Shown: positions 11,416 through 24,002, counted from the first letter of the stretch. The stretch is DNA of 64,000 nt from Trema orientale (GCA_002914845.1 JXTC01000388.1:243682-307681), one strand, 5' to 3'. Notes: generated from the letters alone by a model not told the origin. Translations and numbers: made by a program.

Positions 11416-13446
11416 CGATGATTAATATTGATAACTATAGTGTGTGAATGCAACATTGCAATTATTTGCAACCAGTACTTACGTAACCTCATGGTATTTT
11501 TTAACTCACAATCAAACTAATTAATTTATTTTTATTTTTCTAAACATCAATTGTCTTGATCTTGTAACATATTTGACAAAAGAAAATTGTAATTGATGAA
11601 TTAAATGTTCTAATCACCACCAATAATGATAGTAAATTTTGTGCCAATGTCTAATAATATGCTTTTCTTTTCGTAGATAAAGTGGAGTCAAATCTTATTT
11701 TTTTAAAAAAAAAAAACCCAAATTACTAAACTTTCCATCACCCCATGTCATGATCATCATCGATAATATTTATATTACAATATATTCGGATTGATAAAAT
11801 AAATGTAATCCAAAAAATTTTTTTGTTTTACACAACCGTATGCCTTCACCTATCACATTAAACAAATAAATTAAGACTAAACATGGATATAAATTAAATT
11901 TATTTACTAATCATCTTGTTAGCATATAGAAAATATGTGTCCCACCCACTATAAAGAAAACATACACATATTACAAACATCGGGTTTAGAACAAATTTAT
12001 GGGCTAACGGTGCGTTTTATATTGCTTGAGTTTATGAATATTTTAATTGCTTCCAAAAACAGAAGAAAATAGGAGCTTCTTATTATCTTATATAAAGTTA
12101 ATGTCTCATCGTATATAAAAATATACCTTTTGTGATGGAAAATTATATACTCTTGGTTTATAAATTAATTATAATTAACAGCAGTGAAAAAGAATAAAAT
12201 AATGTAGAAAACCAGACCCTTAATTCCGTACACTCGTACTTTTGGACTGGTATACCACGGGCTCTATTCAATAAGATCCATTAATGCTTGGTCCCCCTAA
12301 AGGAAAATAAAATGAAAAAAAAAAAGAGTAAGGTGAAAACAACATACTGACTTGGAAATCCACCAATGCTTCTCTTATCATACAAATAAATAAATTGGAA
12401 AAGCCAGCTGAGAGTGATAAGTTGCTCTTTCCACGTATTTTTTTTTTTGTCCTTATTTGCAAACACCAGCTATGGCAGTTACTTTCCCACCACTTGATTT
12501 CGAAATTTCTTCTTTTTTCAGATAATTTTTTTCTAAATTATATTAAGCATGGTTATAGAAAAGAAAAAGATTTGATTGAACAACTTTCATTTTTTTTTTA
12601 GTAAGAAAAGGAAAAAAGAGAAATTGGAATTAAAATAGAGCACAAATTTCCTTTTGGTTCATGAAAAAGAAAAGAAGAAGATAATTTATATTAATTAAGC
12701 TTTAATTAATTTATGATATGGTAAGACTAGTAGGATTTATCAGTTTCCTATGATGGTTTTGGTCTATTATCAATGATGATGTAACTCCATGATATGGCAT
12801 GAGATTGTGTGTAGATAAGTTATTGTGAGACTTTTATATAGAATATTCTAAGAAACAATTACTGAAAATTGGCTTGATAAGACATTGATCTTAATACAAA
12901 ACCATGAAAAATGGACTTTATTTTTCTTTATATATAATTTATTATTGTGTATATGCTTTGTTGGCAATACGTCAACAAGATGGCCAGTCAAAACGGGGAA
13001 AAAAAAAGATTTTTTCCTCAAATAAATAGTTATAGATATATATGTGCCCATATATGTATATATATAATACATGCTTTAAATATGAAGGCATTTATTAGGG
13101 AGTTTGTTGGTGAGGGAAGAAAAGAAATGAAATGCCAATGGTAGCCCCAACCTTAGATGCCTTACCACAGAAGAGTCAAGAGACAGACTTGTTGGGGTTT
13201 TTACCATCTCTTCTCTACACGATCCCTGTCAGTCCAACTAATTACCATGACGATCAATTGGCCCATTGGGCCCACTTGCTAACTGGGCTTTATACAAGTC
13301 GGCCAGGCATTGTCACACGCTTTTATAATAATTTAGGAGAATTTAGGGGCGCATGGCAGGAAAAAAATTTTAAAAATTTGAAGGTTTTGAATTTTTCAAA
13401 ATTTTCGATGAACTAGATTCAGCCACTAGATTTTTGTGATCATTTA
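11416..13446. other. Gene-free interval
   Basis: AT-rich, with no convincing coding region. A short GC-richer patch at 13256-13290 holds two TGGGCC site-II-like motifs, which are typical of plant promoters, but no gene can be attached to it. Confidence 0.5.
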
Positions 13447-14036
13447 GGTGGCACTTGGTTACAAATCAAAACTGAAAAAAAAAGATAAAGGAATGGAATG
13501 AGAATAAGAATGGAATAGAATAGAAAATTATTTCATTTGCCATAAAGACTAATATTTGTAAGAGATAAATATATTAATTATTCTTAAATATATATAAAAT
13601 AAATAAAGACTAAATTACTCTTAGCCATTGTACAAGATGAAAAATAATCAAATTAATTTAAAAATTGAGGATAAGTTGAGGCTGAAAATTCACTTTTTAT
13701 CAATTGCATAAGATTTTAGAAGTTAAGAAGATAGCAGAAGGCATTATATATGGTAGCACTACTTACAGTTTTGTATGAAATACACAAATGATTGATGAAC
13801 AACTACGACTAGCCTAAGAGAGAAGATGATAGTTCAGGGTACAACAATTATGTCTTAGAATGGAAAAGTCTTTCAACCACTTTAGTTTAAGAAAAGCTAT
13901 TCATCCATTTAGTTGAATTACAATTACCATTGGAATGAGCTTTCAATTCTCTAACATCAAGTCAAAAACCTGAACGGGCTTTCCTTAGGAATAAGAATTT
14001 TATTCCGAATCCCATTAATCCCAACCAAACATCACC
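13447..14036. mobile_element. PIF/Harbinger-like MITE (590 bp) with TTA duplication
   Basis: The left end GGTGGCACTTGGTTAC pairs with the reverse complement of the right end, GGTGATGTTTGGTTGG. The flanking trinucleotide TTA is present on both sides (13444-13446 and 14037-14039). It has no ORF. Confidence 0.72.
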
Positions 14037-15640
14037 TTAATAATCAAGTGATTTGATGGCCAGTTCTCTAAAAGAAAAAAAAAAAGTCATTTGAAGGTCG
14101 GTTAATGGTAATAAATCATACCTCTAGTATGAGCTATCCACATAAAAACTATAGGAAAATTAACCAAAAGAAAAATATATTAAAATCCAGAATTTTCAAT
14201 TAATTGTCAAAATAAGTGTATGAGTTCTAATGTAGGACCACAAAATCTCGATCGACATAAATATTACGAACCAATGTGTCACTTAGTAGTTGGCATGCTA
14301 ATTTATCATTTATTCAATCACATAGGATATAGTTATAGTTGTGGTGTGGGATTGAGGAAATGCCAGTTTCTAACTCTTCATTTGGCAGCAAAATTTTATG
14401 GTCTTGGAAATTTGGAAGGCTGACTCCAAAGGTAAAGTCTAGAGAAGTCTTATGTGTATATGTATGCGATATATATATATATTTAATAGGATCGTGGTGC
14501 TTTCACGCCCCTTAACCAATCTTTTCCTTTAAGGAAATTTAATAGTAGCATAGGTGGAACAGAAAGAGTTGTCCCTGTGCTTTCATCTTACTCATTCACA
14601 ATCTATCTACCAGTCATGTCATAATAGGCGAGATTCTTGCATAGAGTGGGATTCAAAACATTGGACAGATAGAATCAAAGGCTCCAAGTCTAGTGGTAAA
14701 TATGCTGATTATCCTGTGCATGCTTGGCAATTTTCTTTTAAACCTAAAAGAAGAAGTTATTATTTTAATTGGTTTTGGATCACTATTATTATTATTATTA
14801 TTATGGTTTTTTCTAAAAAGTTCTTATATAGACAGTTGTTTAAGATTATAGAAAAATAGATCAAAATGTTATTTTCACATAAAAGTATTGTCTGACGGCG
14901 AGAAGAAAATAAGGGAGAGCTATTATTGCATTAATGATGATGCTAAAGTAGGTGGTGCTGCTGGCTATGAGATTATCAATTTGGAAGGGTTTGGTTTGAA
15001 TTTTGTTTCTTATGTTTTTGGACTTAAATAACCAACTTAGTTATGAATTTTGGCAACCATATGAGTGAATTTGACGAATTGCTTAATTTCAAAGCTTTAT
15101 TTATTTATTTATTTGTTAAGTTTGGTTGGACAGAAGATGAAAGCATGTATATATTTGTCAAAGTCTCAGAGGAAACCCATTGTCATAGGGCATGTCTCCA
15201 AAGACACAACCGACAAGTTCATGAAATGGTAGAACATGCAAATAAATAAGCGCACTACTCATTTTTGTTTTTTCTTAAAAAATAACAGACATCTATAAAA
15301 ATTGAAACTGGTATATTTTCATTTTTTATTTTTGGTCTGGAACAATTTTAGTCATCTATTTTGTGTGAGAATATATATATATATAGATACATATATGTTT
15401 TTTTTTTTTTTGAAATGATATACATATATGTATTGTGTGTGTGAGATATTGAAAATATGAAAGAGCTAGGCGAAAGGGAATGGGTCCATGTGTCCTTTAA
15501 TAACATCAAGGAGTCACAGAATTTTGTTCCCTGTAATGACGGAAATAGTGACTACAGAAATAATAGTGGGGTTTTGCCTGAAAGCAACATCAGAACCACT
15601 CTTTCTCTTATAATTAACAACTCTTTGCCGTACTAAATTA
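14037..15640. other. Interval without recognisable genes
   Basis: Short open frames at 14220-14423, 14554-14859 and 15043-15249 give no family resemblance. Their composition is that of the surrounding AT-rich DNA. I treat the stretch as intergenic. Confidence 0.45.
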
Positions 15641-16457
15641 AGTTTGCCAATTAAGTGGGCAAACAGTATGCACCTCAATTTAGTATATTGGCTTTTTATT
15701 GGTCAGCTCTCTGCTGCATGTGCAGCTTTGTCTTCACAAATATGTATATATATAAATATATATATACATATATATATATATGTGTGTCTTTATATATCTT
15801 TATTGAAGAGGGGACCACTTTCATTCAATTTAATTAAAGGCTTTTCCGAAGAAGAGAAGAAAAAAATTGAAGAATCTTAACACTTGTACATTCCTACTTT
15901 AAGCACAAGTTTAGAAAATTATAAAGGAGCAATAATATTAATTATTCTTGTTAGACTCAAGGTGTATTACACTAAATTGAAGCTTTCGGATATAGGAAAT
16001 CTTTATTTTCTATCTTACGTGAAAATCCTAAGAACTTAAGATTATTATTTATTGACCTGGTACCACAGAATGAATTTATTTTTTCGTGTAAGCGTTTGAT
16101 AGTGTTTATACCTACAAGAGTAGCCTTGTTAAAACTCATGGTATTATAGTAGTGATCGATAATGTTGTACTTGTATGATGCAACTTACATGAGCTCTGTT
16201 CTCTTACGTTGAGACTAAGGTGTTATCTCTTAAAAGTTCGTCTAAACGGGGCCAGAGCTCTCAGGAAGAGTCAGCTCAACTTTACTTGATCAAGGAAGAT
16301 AAAAAGAGTAATATGATTATGCTTTCATTTGAACAACATTCTATCTCAACGCCCAGATATGAAAAACATCAATCTGATTCATGAAATCATATGAGAAAAA
16401 GGAAAATGAAAAAAAAAGGGAAAAAAAGAAAGAAGAAGAACTATTAGCGAACCACTT
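15641..16457 (+). repeat. Relic of F-box-unit 3' flank
   Basis: The stretch resembles flanks of the F-box genes. The text around gctgcatgtgcagctttg (15713) matches gctacatatgcagcttgg (39261) downstream of F-box 4. The segment with gattattatttattgacctgg (16040) matches the flank of F-box 2 near 29540, and gaggtgttatc-like text also recurs. No F-box coding sequence remains beside it. An AACGACA array follows directly, as behind the intact genes. Confidence 0.55.
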
Positions 16458-16745
16458 GAAACGACAGAAATCTTATATAAACGACATCAAATGGGAGACA
16501 AAACCAAAACGACACCAGAAGAAAGAGACTAGTTATTCAGTTATTTATTTATTTTTTTAGAAGAACGCAAGAGACTAGTGTGCGACACAACAAAACATAA
16601 ACAAAGAAAAGCCATAAGACATGTTTTTTTAAAAAAGGCCAACTTTAAAAAACGCCATCATTTATAATTGATGGCGTTTTTTAAAGACTATAAACACTTT
16701 CCCGAAACGACAATAATCTTTAGAAACAACATCAGCCACAAAACC
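16458..16745 (+). repeat. Irregular AACGACA array A
   Basis: AAACGACA occurs at ~16459, 16479, 16507 and 16704, with GCGACA near 16582. The text gaaacgacagaaatcttata followed by taaacgacatcaaatg also occurs, slightly changed, in arrays C and D, so these arrays share ancestry. Confidence 0.6.
16643..16686. repeat. Perfect 18-bp inverted repeat, 8-nt loop
   Basis: The arm ctttaaaaaacgccatca (16643-16660) is the exact reverse complement of 16669-16686. The loop is tttataat. It lies inside AACGACA array A. Confidence 0.9.
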
Positions 16746-17966
16746 ACGAGTTTGAAAAGTAATGTTATGAACCAATACCGGACAGATAAGAAAAACAGTC
16801 CCAAAATTTATCTATACAAACTATATATAAAGGAGCACCAAAAATTTACTCATTAAATAAAAATGAGGACTTCGTGGCTTTTTTTTAAAAAAAAATAAAA
16901 ATAAAAAGAGTATATTTAGGGTTAGGGTTTGTTTCCTATCCAAAAGCGTATGAGTTCTCTAGAAAAAACACGATGACTCGAGAGAAAAGACTGACCTTTA
17001 TCCGTTCTAATTTCCTGTGTAAGGATATCATCCTAGAGATATTGTTCTAGACTGACCTTTATCCGTTCTAATTTCTTCCGCCTAATATTGTTGGTTTTTT
17101 TTTTAATTTCATTTATTTATTATTTTGTACTCAAGTTTTACGAGAAAATGACACCATAACGCCACTGTATGTGGCCATATATTCTTTCTCTCTCACTTTT
17201 TTTTTATTGTTTCTTATTTTTCATTTTTTTTATTTTTTAAATTGAGAGATTGGACCAACGAAGTTGAAAAGAACAAATAAATTAAAGGAAAAAAGACACG
17301 GAGCACTATCTTTTGAAAAAATATACTAATAATACGGTACGGGTGAAATTACTTATTTTCATACGATCTTTTTTATGAAAAATACCCAAAATTCTCTTTA
17401 CGCTCTACAAGTTCTTCCTTTCTCTGTCTCTCTTTCTTGATTTTAACTCACTATCTACTCTTTTCCTATATGTTATCCTCTGCCTTAACCTAACCCTAAC
17501 CTTAAACCAACGCCAAATAGCTCATCATTGGAACTGCTGCTAATGGGGTCGAAAAGCCCACTTTTGTGTATGGAGAGCTGAACTCGAAATTTACTGAGTT
17601 TTCCATCTTCTTCTATTTCTTCTTTAATATTACTCATTTTGCATTTGATTTATTGTTAGAAAAATTGTAATTGATGAGTTTTATGATGTTTGTTCCTTTC
17701 AATACGATTTTACTTATTTATATTGTTTTCTTCTTTCTCACTCTTGCTAAAAAGAAGGGCAAGATTTAGAAGAAGCTTTATGAAACCCCAGAAATGGCAG
17801 TTGACATAAGCTCTCTAATTTTAGTTGTGAGTGGTACTGATTTGAGCTTTGAGAAATTAATCGCTCTAATTTGTCGTGACCTTCTTAGTTGAGTCTTTCT
17901 CTTCTTCCAATCCAAGAGCTTGACCTCAATTTCATAGGTCCCTAATGGCTGGGAAAAACTTTTGGA
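16746..17966. other. Interval with telobox motifs and a 26-bp direct repeat
   Basis: It contains TTAGGGTTAGGGTTT (near 16917) and AACCTAACCCTAACC (near 17488), which are telobox-like motifs also found in plant promoters. A 26-bp direct repeat starts at 16989 and at 17050. The stretch 17527-17604 stays open and protein-like (GTAANGVEKPTFVYGELNSK), but I cannot identify it. Confidence 0.4.
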
Positions 17967-18430
17967 ATTGAAGGTCGGTCGATTTTCCTATTGGTTTTAT
18001 TTGTTTATCTGAAAAAAGTAGTCATGTATTAATAATTTGCAGATGAATAATTTAGCTTGATTAATTTCTGATGCTTTAGTCTTAAATTTCGTTCTAAAAA
18101 TTTAATTGCTTTATTTGTACATGACATTCCGCTAAAAGAAAACCAAACTAGTTTCCAAGAAACTTTTGTAGTATCTTGTGATCTGCTTACATACAGGGCA
18201 TTGAAGGTCGGTTAATTTTCCCATTGGGTTTGTTTGTTTATCTAAAAAAAGTAGTCATATATTGATAATTTGCAGATGAACGATTTAGCTTGATTAATTT
18301 CTGATGCTTTAGTCTGAAATTTCGTTCTAAAAATTTAATTACTTTATTTGTACATGATATTCTGCTAAAAGGAAACCAAACTAAATTTTTGTGGTGTCTT
18401 GTGATCTGCTTTTATACAAGGCACTCTATT
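17967..18430 (+). repeat. Direct duplication, ~233-bp period
   Basis: The block starting attgaaggtcggtcgatttt near 17967 recurs from 18200 and shares long runs, including gcttgattaatttctgatgc. It includes one minisatellite unit in each copy. Confidence 0.85.
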
Positions 18431-19270
18431 AAAAGGAAACCAAACTGGTTTCCAAGAAACCTTTGTAATTTTCTGTAATGGCATTCCGCTAAAAGGAAAC
18501 TAAACTGGTTTCCAAGAAACCTTTGTATTTTAATGTGATTTACTTATGTACAGAACATTCCACTAATAGGAAACCAAACTGGTTTCTAGGAAATCTTTAT
18601 GGTTTTCTATAAATCACTTATATACAGGATATTTTACTATATATAAACTAAATTAGTTTTTTAGAAACTTTTTTTGTTCCCTTCGATTTATTTACACACG
18701 TGACATTCTACTAAAAGGAAACTAAACTGATTTTCAGGAAATCTTTATAGTTTTCAGTAATTTACTTACATACAAGGCATTCTGCTAAGAAGGATGGTTT
18801 TCTGTGATTTATTTACATAAAGAGCATTCGTTAAAAGGAAACCAAATTGGTTTCTAAGAAACCTTTGTGGTTTTCTTTATTTTACTTACCTATAGGGCAG
18901 TCTATTGCTAAAGGAAAACTAGTTTGATTTCTAGAAAATCTTTGTGGTTTTCTGTTATTTGCTTACATATAGGACATTCTACAAGACATAAACTAAATTA
19001 GTTTCCTAGAAATCTTTTCGGTTTCTTGTGATTTACTTATATATAGGGCATTCTGCTAAAAGGAAACCAAACTAGTTTCTGTGAAACTTTTATAATTTTT
19101 TGTGATTTACTTATGTATAGAGTATTCTGCTAAAAAGGAAACCAAACTGGTTTCCTAGAAACTTTTATGGTTTCTTGTGATTTACTTATATTATGAAATT
19201 CTACTATACATAAACCAAACTAGTTTCTTAGAAAATTTTTTAATTTCTTGTGAATTTGTAAATTAGTTAT
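18128..19270 (+). repeat. Degenerate minisatellite, ~74-bp unit with palindromic core
   Basis: About 13 copies of a unit share the core GGAAACCAAACTGGTTTCC, two 7-bp complementary arms around AAACT. Cores lie near 18139, 18371, 18435, 18495, 18569, 18642, 18717, 18837, 18913, 18987, 19062, 19137 and 19211. The remaining unit reads roughly tgatttacttatatacaggg, then cattctgctaaaa. Confidence 0.88.
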
Positions 19271-19515
19271 TAGAAACTGGAGAATTTATTTCGTTACCGA
19301 GTACTTGTTGCTAAGATTGGTTACCTATAGTATCCTATAAAAAAAAATAATAACTAAACAATTTCTCATTTCTATAATAATAACAACGAAAAGTCTAATA
19401 AAAAGTAAGAAAAAAAACCCTCGTTTCAAAAGAATAAAATTGTAAAAGAAATTAAGAAATAATGAAGATGAAAAAAAAAAAGAAAGATGCTTTCCTTGTT
19501 TCTTAAGGATTAAAG

Positions 19516-19660
19516 TAAAAAAAAAATAGCGTCTTATTTTCTTAAGAGAAAAAGTTCCATAGGAAGTAGAGAAAGGAAAAAAAAAGTTTTAAAAAAATAG
19601 TGCCTTATTTCCTTAAGGGAAAAAGTTCTATAGGAAGTAGAGAAAGGAAAAAAAAAGTTT
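19516..19660 (+). repeat. Two-copy tandem repeat, ~71-bp unit
   Basis: Two adjacent units share tccataggaagtagagaaag (or ctataggaagtagagaaagg) and the preceding ttaag-gaaaaagtt stretch, with few differences. Confidence 0.8.
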
Positions 19661-20980
19661 GAGCTTCTTTTACCCAAAAAAAATAAATAAATAAATAAAA
19701 AAAAGGAGACAAGAAAAACTAAAAAAAAATGAAATAATTAAAAGTTGGAGCCTGGGATCGAAACACGATAGAATTCATACAAATAGAGAGACAAATAATA
19801 GAATCTAACTATTAAGGCCCACTTCTTTAAATATCCATACACTTTCTATTATATAACTGTTTTTAAAGTTATCTTATTTACGAAAATACCAACGCATGTA
19901 CTCGGTTGTACTTTTGGTATTTTCTTTTAAAGAAATGTATAAGATTAAGTATCATTGTCTTAGGTCGTATTTTTAGTATATTTTTTTTGTTTCTTAGGTA
20001 TTTATATCCAAAACCCTAAATTAAAAAATTATGTGGGGTAGCGGGCAGGGCGGGGCGGGGCGGGGTAAGGCATGGCAGGTTTTGGTGAAACCCGACTCGC
20101 TCCACTCTATTTACATTCCTTGTAAAAATCCCTCCTATGTGTAGGTGTGATTTTTATTTATTCTTGTTGGATTTGAAATGAGGACCATAATTACTCACGT
20201 GGATCTTCCTCCCCATGATTTTGTTAGTTTGGAAAAAAGATTTATTTTTGAAAAAAGAAAAAAATATAACAAATATGGAGGAAAAATTAAGGATATTATA
20301 TCTCTTTTTCCGTCCATCCATTAATTTTTTTCTTGTTTTTAAGGAAAAAGACCTCACTTTCTCCAATTATTTTCCATAATTATTGCGGTTGTTTTTTCCA
20401 CTAAAAATTTATAATTCTTCGTTAATCCAAAATTAAGTAATACTTTACAGAAAAATGGAAACTACAAGAAAAATAATTAAATGTATAAATTGATTTTATT
20501 ATCAGAAATGACATTACGAACGGTTGAAGATGGACGAAATCAAATGCAAAATTCAGTTTTAGAATGATTAAAGAGAATGAAATTAGTGACTAAAATGAAG
20601 ATTTAAAGGGAATAAAAATTTTCATAAGAGTCTGAAATAATTGATGGAAGAGTGACAAAAGTTCCAATTTTTAAACCTGAAGATGAATCACATGTGAAAA
20701 TGAAAAGCAAGTGGATAATGAGCAGAATAATAAATTTCGTTCTTTAAATGTTATTTGTAAATTTAGATATCATTTGGACAAAATTTAAATGAGTTTTTTT
20801 TATATTTTTCTCATAAATTTCTTTGAGGAGCACGAAGAGATTACTAGATTGTTTATGGGTTAGAGAAAAATAAAAGGACAAGCAATAGTAGAGAAGGAGT
20901 TAAAGATTATAAAAATAAATAAATACATGTCAAATGCAAACTGTAATACAATAACTAAAATAATCCAATTATATGACACT
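19661..20980. other. Gene-free interval
   Basis: Poly-A-rich. A weak SINE-like candidate on the minus strand (B-box-like GTTTCGATCCC at 19764-19754) is not counted. One GC-rich run is listed separately. Confidence 0.45.
20035..20065 (+). other. G-quadruplex-capable G-rich run
   Basis: Runs of three to four G separated by 1-4 nt (ggggtagcgggcagggcggg, then two more cgggg blocks) in otherwise AT-rich DNA. Confidence 0.7.
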
Positions 20981-23290
20981 ACACGATTTAATCTAATATT
21001 GGGGGTTTCCCTTCCTGTAAAAACCTTGTTTTTATAAGGGTATGATTGTCCTTTTATTTTAAAATAAAAATAGAAAAAACAAGACAACATATATATATAT
21101 ATATAAATACATCTTTCTCTCTCTTCTCCCTTGTCTCATTCTCTCTCTCTCCCCTGACGCCACTGCAGTTCACGGCTGCTCCACTGACGGAGGCCCTCCA
21201 GGCCGTTTCAGTTGTAGCCACCGATACGAGGAGGACGGCTAACTCCGACAACTTCCCTTGCCGAAGTCTTGCCATCGGAGGAGTTGTAGAACGCCGACAT
21301 CAACGGAAGTTGGCCACAGAGAAAAATGAACGCCGACGACGTTTTCGGCCGCCTCAAGCTGTGAAACTAGTCTCAATAGCTTTATTTCGTCACGAAAAAT
21401 GCCATGGTATATATATCACAACTCAAAACTTTTCTTAATTGATTTTGCCATTTTTGAGAATTTTGAATTATTTTAATTTTATGTATTGACTTTTCAATCC
21501 GACCGTTAAATCATCAAACAAACTTCATATTTGTGATGCACTCGTGAAAACTTGAATTTTGAGATATATATTGACTATGTTTGGTGACCAACACGAAAAA
21601 TAAAATCCGATGGCTCAGATTTGCCTCGTTTTGCATGCCACGGTATCGGGCCTTGGCCCGAGCCCGAATTGATCGAGTCATATATCTAACCTAGCTAATT
21701 TGGGTACTAGGAATTTAGTGAAAATGTTTGTTTCTCTATTCAAGGCTCCGTTAGAAAAACAACATTTCATACTAGACAACTGAGGGTCTGAAAACGACCT
21801 CCGACCATCTAAATGATTGCCAAACGACTTCAAACACTCTCGATAGCATTGTGGCATTGTCTAATCACCCGAATAAGGTAGAGATTCGATTACTTGATTT
21901 TAAAATGAGTTTAATTTTGATTTTCACATATTTTGAATAAATATGAAATTTTGTGAAATATTTGGTAAAATGTGATTTATACCCGATTTGAAATGATTTT
22001 ATATTTAAACTATCTGGGAGATACGTCATACTGGTTGGCGTGTCAAATTTTCTTACTTTGGGAATATTTTCTGCAAGAACTCGATTTTATTAGTTTCAAT
22101 AAAAAACGCTATTATGTTGCAGAAATTTTTATAAAATATAATTTGAATAAGAATTTAGTTTTGAGAACTGAACTTGGTAAATTTAAACACTGCATGGTCT
22201 GTTTCATGATTTTGTAGAAAATGGTACATATTCTCATTCCTGTCATCCATATGGCATTGTATGCATTCATTGCACCTAAGCGGCCGACGGACTTACGGTA
22301 CCCTCTTTAGGGTGCTCGGACTTATGGTACCCTATTTAAGGTACTCAGACTACATATCATACTCACAGTTACTAACTTAGATGACTCAGACACAATATAC
22401 ATGTGTAGTTACCTACTTAGGATAACTCACACTATATTGCACACTCACACTAACTAATCTTTGGTGGCTTAGACATGTCATTGATTGTATTGCTTGTAAT
22501 GTGCTTGAGTCGAATAGATATGTACTAGTTTTAATGTGATGTTTTACAATAGTTTGGAATGTTTGAACCTTGGACAAAGATTTTATTTTGAGATAGTGTA
22601 TTACAATGGTTTGAAAGATATATACCTTTGGACAATGTTTTCAATTGGATTTCTGGAAACTGTTTCAATATTTACTGAACATGCAGAAACTTGAAATTAA
22701 GTATTTATATTAGTTGAAAACCTGTAATTTAATCTTTACTGAGTATTCATGTGCTCACTCCCCTACTTTCTCTCACTTTCAGATATATGTGTATTTGAGG
22801 CAGTGGTCTCGATGGTTAGATAAGTTGCTTGGCTTGTACCTGTAGTCATGCTCCCATTCCCTGGTGGGTGTCTATATCATGTTTTAGTTTTCTTTTCTTG
22901 TTCATATATTTAGTCTTATTTGTTGTTTTTACTAAGTAGATGTATGAAGATAACAACAATACAAATTTGAGTACTTCGAATCATAAATGATTTTATATAA
23001 ATTATTTTGGACTTTGGGCCTAAGGTTTAAAATTGAACTCTCGTTACCGAAAATTTACGAATTTAAGTAAAAGGTTTCTAAATGAATAAAATAGAATTCC
23101 TCTAAATTTTATGTGTATATTTTCTCGAGAAATTTAAAATTAATGAGAGAATTTCTAATTTTTAAATTTACTTACTTTTGAGGATTAAAATTTAAAATTT
23201 CTAAGTACTTGAAATTCACTATTTATTACTATTTCAACTTAAAATTACTAAAAGTCACAGTTTTGTATTTCTGATCGTGACACTTCCTAT
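20981..23290. other. Unassigned 2.3-kb block with a GC-rich, open leader
   Basis: The segment 21150-21370 is GC-rich with many CpGs and is open in one frame (130 codons, 21046-21438), in sharp contrast to its surroundings. Downstream DNA includes a 29-bp tandem pair (22289-22317 and 22318-22346, ggacttacggtaccctcttt-type). The block resembles non-coding parts of non-autonomous plant retroelements, but I found no clear termini, primer site or known protein. Confidence 0.35.
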
Positions 23291-23439
23291 ACTAGAACCC
23301 CCTAATATCAGTATAGTAAAAATCTGTACATTAAAACTTATACATTTATTTTCAACCACAATTTTTGTTTTTATTATAAATTGTGTGATGATTGAAAATG
23401 ATATCACATGTGTAAAATTTTGTATAAATTTTTGATGTC

Positions 23440-23627
23440 CCTAATATTACTCCTCCTATTATTCACCTTGAGGCTTTTAAAACAAGGTAAAAGAATTATA
23501 ATACCTTGGAGGAAAATATGTAGTTTCTGAATAAAAACAAATTTAGAAAATATTCAGCATTTAAATTCTAGGCCAACTGTTTGATTACGTACATGGGAGG
23601 AAGATAATAACGAATTCTAGGATTTAA
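23440..23627 (+). repeat. F-box unit upstream block (copy of unit 1)
   Basis: The stretch with attcaccttgaggctttt, then gccaactgtttgattacgta and aggatttaag is homologous to ~30371-30555 upstream of F-box 3. This shows that the duplicated unit includes at least 0.9 kb of upstream DNA. Confidence 0.7.
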
Positions 23628-24002
23628 GGTCATGTTTAGTTGGTGGAATAGAATAGGAATGGTAATAGAAATTGTAATGAAGTGGAATCAGAATGGGAAT
23701 AGAAATGATATTCTATTGTTTGGTTGATTTAGTAGAATAGAATGAAATAAGTAGTATATTGACCAAAATGCCCTCAACTTTAAATACTTTAGTAGGGCAA
23801 AAAGGGAAAGTGATGTTTTAAAAGTAAAAGCAAAATTTTGGAATCATGATTACATAGGTTTTTGGATGGAATTGGCATTCCACTAAATGATGGAATTGTA
23901 ATTCTAAAAGAATCCTATTCCATTATTTAAATGTCAAAACAAACAATGGAATGGGAATGAGGATTCTATTCCAAAGTTAATTCCGTCCAACCAAACGTGC
24001 CA
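23628..24002. mobile_element. PIF/Harbinger-like MITE (375 bp) with TAA duplication
   Basis: The ends GGTCATGTTTAGTTGG and (reverse complement) TGGCACGTTTGGTTGG pair. TAA flanks both sides (23625-23627 and 24003-24005). The homologous block upstream of F-box 3 (near 30550) lacks the insert. Confidence 0.75.

Noticed and set aside
13132-13416. 94-codon open frame with TGGGCC motifs nearby
   Set aside because: Only part has non-biased composition, no domain is recognised and there is no splice partner.
18128-19270. CRISPR-like array (palindromic repeats at regular spacing)
   Set aside because: The spacers are also repeats of each other, so it is a minisatellite. The context is a plant nuclear genome.
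19740-19830. Third SINE on the minus strand
   Set aside because: A B-box-like GTTTCGATCCC is present but the A box and tail are weak.
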